From Comamonadaceae bacterium (GTDB lineage: Bacteria > Pseudomonadota > Gammaproteobacteria > Burkholderiales > Burkholderiaceae_C), in assembly GCA_027488255.1 (NCBI GenBank), contig JAIYBZ010000012.1, forward strand, positions 29,230 through 93,229: a DNA stretch of 64,000 nucleotides, written 5' to 3'. How positions within the stretch are numbered: position 1 is the first letter of the stretch; each line of letters begins with the position of its first letter. Under the pieces are notes generated by a model. It made no database searches. It was not told the origin of the DNA and saw nothing but the letters and a program-made list of their open reading frames with translations. A program made the translations under genes and the position numbers. Below, in pieces: positions 1 through 7,774 of this stretch.

Positions 1-549
1 ATCGATGGTTTCCCAACGGGCCAAAGCTTGGGCCGCTTGGCCGCCCATGAGATCGGCCCATTTGTGCAAAGACAATGGCGCGGTCAGCCCCACCCCCACC
101 GTGCGCGGCCACAAATCGCCCATGCGCTGCTGCAAGGTCTGCAGGCCTTGCGCCATCGACACAAAAAGCCGATCGGGATCCGGATAGTCGTACAGCACTT
201 CCACGCGTTCGACGGGCCGCCCCATGAAGTCCGCCACAAGCAACTCGAGGTTTCGCCGACCGACCTGGATGCCGACGCTGAAAGCGCCTTGCGGATTGAG
301 CGACAAAGGCACCGAAGGCTGGCCAATTTTGCCGCGCACGCGGTCTTGTTTGATCAGCAAACCATCGTCCAGCAAGCGCCCCACGATGATGGCCACGGTC
401 TGGGTGGACAACTGCGTCAAGCGGGCCAAATCGGCTTTGGGAATGGCGCCGTGGTGGCGAATTGCCTGCAGTACGGTGCGCTCATTGAACTGCCGCATGC
501 CCACATGGTTGGAGCCGCGCATGGCGGATGTGGGGGTGGCAGAGTTCAT
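1..549 (-). CDS. ROK-family transcriptional regulator (partial, C-terminus beyond window)
   Basis: Only the first 183 residues are visible because the frame runs off the left edge. The N-terminal part is a MarR-like winged helix-turn-helix (helices around IPKADLARLTQLSTQTVA, then a wing with RGKIGQPS). The actin-like ROK sugar-kinase fold begins at about residue 80 (GAFSVGIQVGRRNLELLVADF). ROK repressors usually bind a sugar or sugar phosphate and control the adjacent sugar importer. The gene lies downstream of the ATPase and mutarotase genes on the same strand, so it is probably co-transcribed with them. It is the obvious candidate to bind the palindrome at 1861-1881. Start ATG at 549. The glucokinase-type zinc motif region cannot be seen. 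Confidence 0.85.
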   Translation of the reverse strand, partial: MNSATPTSAMRGSNHVGMRQFNERTVLQAIRHHGAIPKADLARLTQLSTQTVAIIVGRLLDDGLLIKQDRVRGKIGQPSVPLSLNPQGAFSVGIQVGRRNLELLVADFMGRPVERVEVLYDYPDPDRLFVSMAQGLQTLQQRMGDLWPRTVGVGLTAPLSLHKWADLMGGQAAQALARWETID

Positions 550-577
550 GAAAAAAGGCGCTCAGACAGAGATAAGT

Positions 578-1018
578 TCAAACAAGAATCACGCCTTTGC
601 AAAACAAGGCGTTGCCGTAGGCCGTGCCCTCACCGCTTTGCACGATCAGGCTGGCGCCCTTGATTTTGTCGTAAAACGCATAGCGCTCAACCGACTCCAC
701 CTGCTCGGCCTTGAATCCGGCCTGCACCACCAAGTCGACGACTGCTTGTTGCGCGGGCGTGCGGTGCCCTTCTGCGCTGTGGCACACCCGCATGAATGCG
801 GCAGGTTGGGCCACATCCACCGCCAGAGGAAACACCGACAACACGGCGCGACTCACGCGCTCTAAGCTGTGCCCCGGGATGCGCACCACCGGTTTGCCTT
901 GGCTCAAATAATCGGCCGTGAAGTTGGCATCCACCACCGCCACCCATTCGCCATGGCCCATGGCGCACAGGTGCATCAGCAGCTCGGGGGTGAGCAGCGG
1001 ATCAATTCCTTTCAGCAT
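578..1018 (-). CDS. RbsD/FucU family sugar mutarotase
   Basis: 146 residues, the normal length of the RbsD/FucU family, which interconverts anomers of ribose, fucose or related sugars in the cytoplasm. Family features are the N-terminal LTPELLMHLCAMGHGE segment, with the conserved His after AMG, and the C-terminal YAFYDKIKGASLIVQSGE segment. The FucU branch is the closer match by eye (VDANFTA). The ATG overlaps the 3' end of the upstream ATPase gene by 7 bases, indicating one operon. It would present the transported sugar to the kinase in the correct anomeric form. Substrate cannot be fixed from sequence. Confidence 0.88.
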   Translation of the reverse strand: MLKGIDPLLTPELLMHLCAMGHGEWVAVVDANFTADYLSQGKPVVRIPGHSLERVSRAVLSVFPLAVDVAQPAAFMRVCHSAEGHRTPAQQAVVDLVVQAGFKAEQVESVERYAFYDKIKGASLIVQSGEGTAYGNALFCKGVILV

Positions 1019-1800
1019 GCGACCGCCTCTTCTGAACGCAGGCTGGCCGGGTCGATGGCGCCGGTGATCAGGCCCACGATTTCTTCAGGGCTGGTCTCGC
1101 GGGTGAGGCGACTGCAAATGATGCGGCCCTGGCGGAAAACCCATATGCGGTCGACCAGGTCAAACACTTGGCGCAAGTTGTGGCTGATGATGATCAGCGG
1201 GATGCCTTGCTTTTTCAGGCCCTTGATGATCTCTTCCACGCGGGCGGTCTCTTGCACACCCAAGGCGGCCGTGGGCTCGTCCAAGATGATTAGTTTTTTG
1301 GCAAAGCCTGCCGCGCGGGCAATCGCCACGCACTGCCGCTGGCCGCCCGACATGCCGCGCAGGCTTTCCGACATGTCCTGAATTTTCACGCCGGTGGTCG
1401 ACAACATGCTGGCCGATTTCTCGCGCATGGCCTTGTGGTTCAAGATGGACAGTGGCCCCAGATTCAGACGGGTGATCTCGCGGCCCAGAAAAATATTCGC
1501 TGGCACATCCAAGTCTTCGGCCAAGGCCAAGGTTTGGTACACCGTCTCAATGCCCTGCTCGCGGGCATCCAAGGGCGACTCGAAATTGACTTTTTGGCCA
1601 TCCAACAAGATGTCGCCCGAATTGGGCTGCTCCACCCCGGTGATCAGGCGCACAAAGGTGCTTTTGCCGGCCCCGTTGTCGCCCACGATGGCCGCGTGCT
1701 CACCCGGCAACAGGCGAAATTGGGCGTCGGTCAGGGCTTTCACGCCCCCGTAATGCTTGGTGAGTTGCTTGATTTCGAGAACAGGTGTGGAGGTGGACAT
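1012..1800 (-). CDS. frcA: sugar ABC transporter ATP-binding protein (single-domain, FrcA type)
   Basis: 262 residues with one nucleotide-binding domain. Walker A is GDNGAGKST, the signature is RGMSGGQRQ (variant of LSGGQ), Walker B is KLIILDEPTAAL, and the switch His is in IIISHNL. Ribose-type ATPases (RbsA/MglA) carry two fused NBDs; a single NBD matches the fructose importer FrcA of rhizobia, so two copies should dimerise under the permease. An ATG at 1800 is used; an in-frame GTG at 1815 is possible, and neither has a strong Shine-Dalgarno. The gene is transcribed divergently from its binding protein and permease, an unusual split for this family. Gene symbol is by analogy. Confidence 0.85.
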   Translation of the reverse strand: MSTSTPVLEIKQLTKHYGGVKALTDAQFRLLPGEHAAIVGDNGAGKSTFVRLITGVEQPNSGDILLDGQKVNFESPLDAREQGIETVYQTLALAEDLDVPANIFLGREITRLNLGPLSILNHKAMREKSASMLSTTGVKIQDMSESLRGMSGGQRQCVAIARAAGFAKKLIILDEPTAALGVQETARVEEIIKGLKKQGIPLIIISHNLRQVFDLVDRIWVFRQGRIICSRLTRETSPEEIVGLITGAIDPASLRSEEAVAC

Positions 1801-1860
1801 AGGAACGGCTTTCACAATGAATGGGACGAAGCATGCAGGAATTCTTGAAATCTGGACATT

Positions 1861-1881
1861 AGTAAAACTACTAGGTTTACT
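1861..1881. promoter_or_regulatory. 21-bp near-perfect palindrome, candidate ROK-repressor operator
   Basis: The left arm AGTAAAACTA and right arm TAGGTTTACT are reverse complements except for one pair, around a single central C. It lies in the 163-bp divergent region between the ATPase start (1800) and the binding-protein start (1964), where one repressor could control both directions. A TTGAAA at 1845-1850 could be the plus-strand -35, placing the palindrome over the -10 and start region. That the ROK protein is the binder is inferred from gene context. Confidence 0.6.
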
Positions 1882-1963
1882 TAATAGGTTTTTTCGTTTC
1901 CAATGCGTTCGCGGTCAGAAAAGTGTTTTTTGGCCCAACTTCATCAACAACGGAGATACCCCC

Positions 1964-2929
1964 ATGATCACGAAACGCACATTTGGCCGCTTGGCCATCG
2001 CTGCAGCAGCTGCAACTTTGTTCACCTCGGCCATGGCGGCTGACGTGACAGTGGCTTACATCACCAACGGCAACACCAACGAAGGCTGGACCTTGATCAA
2101 CGGTGGCGCCAAGAAAGCCGGCCAAGCCAAAGGCGTGAAGTTCATCGAGTTGGCCGCTGAAAAAGGCGAGTTGTCTCGCCAATTGGCCATCGTGGAAGAC
2201 ATGATCACCCGCAAAGTCAACGCGATCGCAATTGCCCCCGTTGACTCGGCCGGTATCGCCCCCGCCATCAACAAAGCCATGGCCGCAGGCATCGCTGTGG
2301 TGGCCGTGGACACTGGCATCACGGGTGCCAAGATTTCTTCTTATGTCGCGACCGACAACATCAAAGCCGCCAACGTGCAGGGCAAGTGGGCCGCTGAGCA
2401 GATCAAAGACGGTGACACCGTGATCTATGTGACAGGCGACCAAGGCCAGTCCACCGGTCAAGAGCGCAAGAAAGGTTTTGTCGATGCTTTGAACGCCGTC
2501 CGCAAGAACGTCAAGATCGTTGAAGTGCCCACCACTTGGGACCAAACTATGGCCCAAAACGGTGTGGAAGCCGCTCTGCGCGCCAACCCCAATGCCAAGG
2601 TGATCGCCTGCGCATGGGACGGCGGTGCTTTGGGCGCCAAAGCCGCATTGATGGCCGCTGGCAAGAAGCCTGGCGACGTGAAGATTGCTGGCTTTGACGG
2701 CTCCCCAGGCGGCCTGGACATGATGAAGCAAGGCTGGCAACAAGCCAACGCCGCACAAATGCTGGCCAAGATCGGCCAAGTGGGCGTGGAAACAGCCATT
2801 GCTGCAGCACAAGGCAAAAAAGTGGAAGCCCGTATCGACACTGGCTCCTTCTTGGTGTTGCCTTCCAACGTGGACAAGTTCGCCGCTGATTCTGGCGTCG
2901 GTCAGTTCATGAAGGTCAAGGGCAAGTGA
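1964..2929 (+). CDS. frcB: periplasmic sugar-binding protein of ABC importer (FrcB/RbsB type)
   Basis: 321 residues. A signal peptide of about 24 residues (MITKRTFGRLAIAAAAATLF, cleavage after AMA) is followed by a type I periplasmic-binding fold: VTVAYITNGNTNEGWTLING, then AIAIAPVDSAGIAPAINKA, and DVKIAGFDGSPGGLDMMKQG near the hinge. This is the RbsB/FrcB family, which captures a monosaccharide for the permease. The longer in-frame extension back to 1757 is rejected because it has no signal peptide and covers the operator. Start ATG at 1964 has GGAG nine bases upstream. First gene of the rightward operon; the hairpin after it may raise its expression over the permease. Confidence 0.92.
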   Translation: MITKRTFGRLAIAAAAATLFTSAMAADVTVAYITNGNTNEGWTLINGGAKKAGQAKGVKFIELAAEKGELSRQLAIVEDMITRKVNAIAIAPVDSAGIAPAINKAMAAGIAVVAVDTGITGAKISSYVATDNIKAANVQGKWAAEQIKDGDTVIYVTGDQGQSTGQERKKGFVDALNAVRKNVKIVEVPTTWDQTMAQNGVEAALRANPNAKVIACAWDGGALGAKAALMAAGKKPGDVKIAGFDGSPGGLDMMKQGWQQANAAQMLAKIGQVGVETAIAAAQGKKVEARIDTGSFLVLPSNVDKFAADSGVGQFMKVKGK

Positions 2930-2936
2930 TGGCCCG

Positions 2937-2956
2937 CCCGGGCCTTCGGGCCTGGG
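2937..2956 (+). terminator. intercistronic UUCG hairpin after the binding-protein gene
   Basis: Arms CCCGGGCC and GGCCTGGG (one G-T pair) enclose a TTCG tetraloop closed by C-G, an unusually stable RNA hairpin. It starts 7 bases after the frcB stop. No T-run follows, so it looks more like a stabilising or attenuating element than a full terminator. This arrangement is common where binding protein must exceed permease. Confidence 0.55.
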
Positions 2957-2986
2957 CTTGACTTCAGTTTGCAGGAGTCCACCCCT

Positions 2987-3061
2987 ATGGGAACGCGGTT
3001 GCTGAACATCAGCGACGCGTATTCAGAGGCGTGGGCTTCTGCACTAGCGACGATTTATTGA
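2987..3061 (+). CDS. 24-codon small ORF between binding protein and permease
   Basis: ATG at 2987 is preceded by an AGGAG Shine-Dalgarno at 2973-2977, nine bases upstream, better than the permease's own site. The frame encodes MGTRLLNISDAYSEAWASAL plus four residues and ends TGA, 11 bases before the permease ATG at 3073. No known family is recognised and no membrane segment is seen. It could be a leader peptide that couples ribosome entry to the permease, or a small protein. It could also be chance; the ribosome-binding site and tight placement are the only support. Confidence 0.35.
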   Translation: MGTRLLNISDAYSEAWASALATIY

Positions 3062-3072
3062 CAGAGAAATTT

Positions 3073-4017
3073 ATGAAATCCATCACACGACAAGAGTGGT
3101 ACGGCGCCTTAGTGGCGGTGATCGTTCTGGGCGTCTTGCTCACCTTCGCCTCGCCTTACTTTTTGACCACGGGCAACCTGTCCAACATCTTGGTCCAGGC
3201 CTCGGTCATCGCCTTGCTTGCGGGTGGACAAACGTTTGTGATTTTGACCGGCGGCGTGGATTTGGCTGTGGGTGCGTTGACCGCACTGGCCGGCGCTGTG
3301 GCCGGTCACATGATGATCAAAATGGGCGTGGATCCCTACATGGCCATGGCCTTGGCTTTGGCGATCGGCGCTGCGGTGGGCTTTTTCAATGGCTATTTGG
3401 TGGCTTTTGTGGGCATTCCAGCTTTCATCGTGACCTTGGGGGGACTGACCCTGTGGCGCGGTATGGCCTTCGACATGACCGGGGGTTTTGACAACGCCGG
3501 CCTGCCCGATCCCCTGCCCTTCATTGGTTACGGCAATGTGCTGGGCGTGCCCATGCCGACCTTGATCACGGGTGTGTTTTTCGTGGTGATGGCCTTCGTG
3601 TTGTCCAGCACCAAAATTGGCCGTTACGTCTATGCCATGGGCTCCAATGAAATGGGCGCTCGCCAAGTGGGCATCAACATCCGCTGGTACAAGCTGGGGG
3701 TGTATGTGATTTCCGGCCTGTGCTGCGCCTTGGCCGCGATTGTGCTGATGGCCCGCATGGATTCTTCCAGCGGCAAGATGGCGCAAATGTTTGAATTGGA
3801 CGCGATTGCCGCCGTGATTTTAGGCGGCACCTCGCTGTTTGGCGGACGCGGCAGCATCTGGGGCAGTTTGTTAGGCGCGGTGCTCATCACCATGATCCGC
3901 AACGGCATGAACCTGATGGAGGTCTCGCAGTTCAAACAAATGATGGCGATTGGTGCGGTGGTGATTGTGGCGGTCTGGATTGACGTGGTGCGCCGCAAGC
4001 ATCTGCTGAAAAAATAA
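3073..4017 (+). CDS. frcC: sugar ABC transporter permease (FrcC/RbsC type)
   Basis: 314 residues with about eight to ten hydrophobic segments typical of the branched-chain/ribose permease family. Family landmarks are LAGGQTFVILTGGVDLAVG after the second segment, AFIVTLGGLTLWRGMA, and the C-terminal LGGTSLFGGRGSIWGSLLGA segment. It forms the membrane channel for the sugar delivered by FrcB and is energised by FrcA. The ATG at 3073 is chosen because the upstream extension lacks family similarity. It ends 82 bases before the kinase gene and belongs to the same rightward operon. Confidence 0.92.
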   Translation: MKSITRQEWYGALVAVIVLGVLLTFASPYFLTTGNLSNILVQASVIALLAGGQTFVILTGGVDLAVGALTALAGAVAGHMMIKMGVDPYMAMALALAIGAAVGFFNGYLVAFVGIPAFIVTLGGLTLWRGMAFDMTGGFDNAGLPDPLPFIGYGNVLGVPMPTLITGVFFVVMAFVLSSTKIGRYVYAMGSNEMGARQVGINIRWYKLGVYVISGLCCALAAIVLMARMDSSSGKMAQMFELDAIAAVILGGTSLFGGRGSIWGSLLGAVLITMIRNGMNLMEVSQFKQMMAIGAVVIVAVWIDVVRRKHLLKK

Positions 4018-4099
4018 GCCTCGTGTGCTGCACCTCAGGCTGCCCGTACACACCTTGCGGCCTGATATTCTCAGGATCTCAACTGCCGTTTGAATTGCC

Positions 4100-5032
4100 A
4101 TGACCACTCCCATATTTGTGCTGGGCGAAGCCCTGATGGACTGCATCGCTCAAGCCGATGGTCAGCTCAAACCGCTGATGGGTGGCAGCCCCTTCAACAT
4201 GGCCCGAGCCGCCGCGCTGCGCGGTGCGCCAGCCACTTATCTCAATCCACTGTCGACCGATTTGTTTGGCCAAGGCTTGGCCCAGTTGCTGCAAAAAGAC
4301 GGCGTGGCTTTGTGGGGCGGCAGCAGCCTTTTGCCCACCTCTTTGGCGGTGGTGCAAGTCACGCAGGGACAACCCAGCTACGGCTTTTACCGTGAAGGCA
4401 TTGCCGACCGAGATTACAGCGTAGACAGCATCTTGGCACTGCTGAAAAAGCAGGCGCAACCGGGTATTTTTCACACCGGGTCTCTGCTGTTGATTCCCCC
4501 CGAGCACGAGAAAGTGTTGGCCATCTTGGCGGGTGCCCGAGCCTTGGGTTGGACCATCAGTGTGGACATCAATTTGCGTCCGAAGGTGGCGCATGACCTG
4601 CCGCAATATGTGCAGGCCTTGCACCAAGTGATCGCCCTGACCGACTGGCTCAAGGCCAGTGACGAAGACTTGGAAACCTTGGGTTTTCAGTCGGTCACGA
4701 TCGCCGAGTCGGGTCGTTTGGTGCGCGAATTGCGTGCGGGTGTGGCAGCAGCTGCCTTGAACCGAGTGGCCTTGACCTTTGGCGCCGAGGGCGCCCACTT
4801 GGACGTGGCAGGCCAGACCCACCAATTGCCAGTGCCGCGCATCCAGGTGGCCGACACCGTGGGTGCAGGCGACACCTTTTGGGGCAACACCTTGGCCGAC
4901 TGGGCCTTGGTGCCCGAGGGCGCCGAGAAGCGCGTGGCCAGCACGCTCGAGTTGTCGATGAAAGCCGCGGCTATCAACTGCACGCGCGAAGGTTGCCAGC
5001 CGCCCACACGGGCCGAAGTGTTGGCTTTTTAA
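4100..5032 (+). CDS. frcK: PfkB-family carbohydrate kinase, probable fructokinase
   Basis: 310 residues. N-terminal PfkB signature region LMGGSPFNMARAAALRG, and the second signature with the catalytic Asp in DTVGAGDTFWGN (about residues 250-262), where GAGD forms the anion hole. Family members phosphorylate fructose, ribose or related sugars with ATP in the cytoplasm. Placement behind an FrcBC-like importer makes fructose the best guess, with ribose or a sugar alcohol as alternatives. Its stop overlaps that of the convergent dedA gene by four bases. Confidence 0.85.
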   Translation: MTTPIFVLGEALMDCIAQADGQLKPLMGGSPFNMARAAALRGAPATYLNPLSTDLFGQGLAQLLQKDGVALWGGSSLLPTSLAVVQVTQGQPSYGFYREGIADRDYSVDSILALLKKQAQPGIFHTGSLLLIPPEHEKVLAILAGARALGWTISVDINLRPKVAHDLPQYVQALHQVIALTDWLKASDEDLETLGFQSVTIAESGRLVRELRAGVAAAALNRVALTFGAEGAHLDVAGQTHQLPVPRIQVADTVGAGDTFWGNTLADWALVPEGAEKRVASTLELSMKAAAINCTREGCQPPTRAEVLAF

Positions 5033-5679
5033 GTCGCCGCCTTGGAGGCACGACGGGCGCGCCAAGCGCCCCAAATGGCAATCAAACCGGGAACCAAAAT
5101 CAAAGCCCAAATGATTTTGCTCAGGTGCGTTTGAACAAAGGGCAAATTGCCAAACAAATAGCCCGCCAGCGTCAAGCCCACCACCCAAATGAATCCCCCT
5201 ACCACGTTGTAGAGGGTGAACTTTTGACGCGACATCTCGGCAACACCTGCCACAAAGGGCACAAAGGTCCGAACAAACGGCATGAAGCGGGCCAAGATGA
5301 TGGTGATGCCGCCGTACTTTTCGTAAAAAGCATGCGCTTGGTCAAAGGCCTGCCGGTTGAAAAAACGCGAGTCTTCCCACTGAAACACTTTGGGCCCAAA
5401 GTAACGCCCGATGGTGTAGTTGGTCTGGTCGCCCAATATCGCAGCGACCAACAGCAAGCCCATCACCAAGGGCAAATTCAGCAGGCCCGCGCCGCACATC
5501 GCGCCGACGATGAATAAGAGTGAATCGCCGGGCAAAAAGGGCATCACCACAATGCCGGTTTCGACAAAGATGATCAGGAACAACAAGGCGTAAACCCAAG
5601 CCCCATATTGCCCCACAAAGGCTTCCAAATAGCGGTCGACATGCAGAATGAAATCGACGAGTTGCAGCAAGATGTCCAT
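5029..5679 (-). CDS. DedA family membrane protein
   Basis: 216 residues with several membrane segments. The DedA/VTT signature is present: a GE/GD-rich loop (PGDSLLFIVGAM) and the conserved ARFMPFVRTFVPFVAG stretch with two Arg and the re-entrant Pro. The C-terminus is basic (RARRASKAA). DedA proteins are linked to lipid-carrier (C55-P and aminophospholipid) translocation and membrane homeostasis. ATG at 5679 (MDILLQLVDFIL) is preferred over the upstream in-frame start at 5709, which would lie close to the mutL promoter. Convergent with the kinase, divergent from mutL. Confidence 0.88.
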   Translation of the reverse strand: MDILLQLVDFILHVDRYLEAFVGQYGAWVYALLFLIIFVETGIVVMPFLPGDSLLFIVGAMCGAGLLNLPLVMGLLLVAAILGDQTNYTIGRYFGPKVFQWEDSRFFNRQAFDQAHAFYEKYGGITIILARFMPFVRTFVPFVAGVAEMSRQKFTLYNVVGGFIWVVGLTLAGYLFGNLPFVQTHLSKIIWALILVPGLIAIWGAWRARRASKAAT

Positions 5680-5731
5680 GGCCCGATTATCCTCGGCAAA
5701 TGCCTTCAAGCAGAGCCCCTAAAATGCCTCT

Positions 5732-7774
5732 GTGATCTCTACCAACCGCCCGGCGAACGCGCGCCGTCCGATACGCGAACTCCCCGATGAACTGATCAGC
5801 CAAATTGCGGCGGGTGAGGTCGTTGAGCGCCCCGCTTCGGTGGTGCGCGAGTTGGTGGACAACGCCATGGATGCTGGGGCGCAAAGCATCACTCTGCGCC
5901 TGATGGGCGGAGGCACTCGGCTGATTGCTGTGGAAGACGATGGGGCAGGCATCGCGCCCGACGAAATGCCCGTGGCTTTGAAGCGCCACGCCACCAGCAA
6001 GATTGGCAACCTCGATGACCTCGAATCGGTCATGACGATGGGCTTTCGGGGCGAGGCTTTGGCCGCCATCAATTCGGTGTCTGAACTGACCTTGCTCTCG
6101 CGCACCGACGGCCAAGCGACCGCGTTTGCCTTGGACGGCCGCACTGGCGAAATCCGCCCTGCCGCCCGTTCAGTCGGCACCACCGTCGAGGTGAAAGAAC
6201 TGTTTTTTTCAACGCCCGCACGGCGCAAATTTTTAAAGAGCGACAGCACCGAGCTGGCGCATTGCATAGAAGCGGTGCGCCGTCACGCCCTGGCCCGCCC
6301 CGACGTGGGCTTTGCCATCTGGCACGAGGGCAAGCTGGTGGAGCAGTGGCGGGTGCACCCCGGTGCCGCAGGTTTAGAACAACGCTTGGCCGATGTGTTG
6401 GGCGAAGATTTTGTGGCGCAATCCATTGCGGTGGAATACCAAGCCGGACCCCTCAGGGTGATCGGCCGCGCCGGTTTGCCTGACGCTGCGCGTTCGCGCC
6501 CCGACCACCAATTTGCTTATGTCAACGGCCGATTTGTACGCGACAAAGTGGTGATGCACGGCGCGCGCAGCGCCTACGAAGACGTCTTGCACGGCCACAA
6601 GCAACCGGCTTATGCGCTGTTCATGCAGATCGACCCCACCCTGGTGGATGTGAATGTGCATCCGACCAAGATCGAGGTGCGTTTTCGCGACAGCCGCGCG
6701 GTGCACCAAGCGGTGCGGCACGCGCTGGAAAACGCGCTGGCCGCGCCCCGCTCGAATAACTTGAGCGAAAAGGGCGCCAACGGCGCCAGTGACTTTGATC
6801 TGAAAGCCCTCGCCCCCAAGGCCCTGCCCGAGTCGGCCAACTGGCAACAAGGCGGCATGGCTTTTGAACGTCCCGCTCCTTCGGTTTTTTCTGCCCCAAG
6901 CTATAAACCGGCCGATTTTGTGCGCACCCGCGTGGACAGCGAGCAAGCCATGGCCGACCTGAAGGCGTTGTGGCAGCCATCGGCAGATGCCGGGTCAGAA
7001 GACACGCCCTATGAAAAAGGCGGGCCTCTTTTGCACGCACAGCCCGCACAGACCACAAAGGTCGCCGAGGCAGCAGGCATCTGGGAAACCAACCCCGGGG
7101 CCAAAGGGGATCGGCGCGCAGGGGCTGGCGCCCACACCGAAACGGGCGCGTCGGCCACTCCCTTGCCCGAGGGCGACTGGCCCCTTGGCCGCGCAGTGGC
7201 ACAACTGCACGGCGTGTACATCTTGGCCGAAAACAAACAAGGCCTGGTGGTGGTCGACATGCACGCTGCGCACGAACGCATCGTTTACGAGCGCCTGAAA
7301 AGCCAACTGAACGCCGCCGATGGCGAGGCTTCACGCATCCCAAGCCAACCCCTGTTGATCCCCGCCACTTTTGCCGCTAACCCCACTGAAGTGGCCACGG
7401 CCGAAGCTTGCGGAGAGGCCTTGCAACAACTCGGTCTGGAGATCTCACCCTTGTCGGCCAAAACCTTGGCGGTTCGGGCTGTGCCGACCACTTTGGCCCA
7501 AGGCGATGCGGTGGAATTGGCTCGCAGCGTGTTGGCCGAACTGGCGCAACACGACGCCAGCTCCGTGGTGCAACGGGCGCAAAACGAGATCTTGGGCACG
7601 ATGGCTTGCCACGGTGCCGTGCGGGCCAATCGGCGCTTGACCTTGGAAGAAATGAACGCCCTGCTGCGTCAAATGGAAGAGACCGAACGCTCGGACCAGT
7701 GCAACCATGGCCGCCCCACTTGGCGTCAGATGACGATGCGCGATCTGGATGCGCTGTTTTTGCGGGGTCGCTGA
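5732..7774 (+). CDS. mutL: DNA mismatch repair protein MutL
   Basis: 680 residues, GTG start. The GHKL ATPase domain contains ELISQIAAGEVVERP, NAMDAGA, DDGAGI and GFRGEAL; the second N-terminal motif block ends at PTKIEVRF. A variable linker (about residues 350-480) leads to the C-terminal dimerisation domain. That domain carries DMHAAHERIVYE, CHGAV and CNHGRP, corresponding to the metal-binding motifs of MutL proteins that nick DNA themselves in bacteria without MutH, as in Neisseria. It couples MutS mismatch recognition to strand removal. The stop codon shares its last base with the start of the following transporter gene. Confidence 0.96.
   Translation: MISTNRPANARRPIRELPDELISQIAAGEVVERPASVVRELVDNAMDAGAQSITLRLMGGGTRLIAVEDDGAGIAPDEMPVALKRHATSKIGNLDDLESVMTMGFRGEALAAINSVSELTLLSRTDGQATAFALDGRTGEIRPAARSVGTTVEVKELFFSTPARRKFLKSDSTELAHCIEAVRRHALARPDVGFAIWHEGKLVEQWRVHPGAAGLEQRLADVLGEDFVAQSIAVEYQAGPLRVIGRAGLPDAARSRPDHQFAYVNGRFVRDKVVMHGARSAYEDVLHGHKQPAYALFMQIDPTLVDVNVHPTKIEVRFRDSRAVHQAVRHALENALAAPRSNNLSEKGANGASDFDLKALAPKALPESANWQQGGMAFERPAPSVFSAPSYKPADFVRTRVDSEQAMADLKALWQPSADAGSEDTPYEKGGPLLHAQPAQTTKVAEAAGIWETNPGAKGDRRAGAGAHTETGASATPLPEGDWPLGRAVAQLHGVYILAENKQGLVVVDMHAAHERIVYERLKSQLNAADGEASRIPSQPLLIPATFAANPTEVATAEACGEALQQLGLEISPLSAKTLAVRAVPTTLAQGDAVELARSVLAELAQHDASSVVQRAQNEILGTMACHGAVRANRRLTLEEMNALLRQMEETERSDQCNHGRPTWRQMTMRDLDALFLRGR

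Noticed and set aside
1757..1963. Upstream extension of the sugar-binding protein.
   Set aside because: The Met at 1964 starts a perfect signal peptide with a Shine-Dalgarno; the extension crosses the operator.
7408..7773. N-terminal extension of the MFS transporter into mutL.
   Set aside because: MFS helix 1 starts after 7774, and the extension lies entirely within MutL's C-terminal domain.
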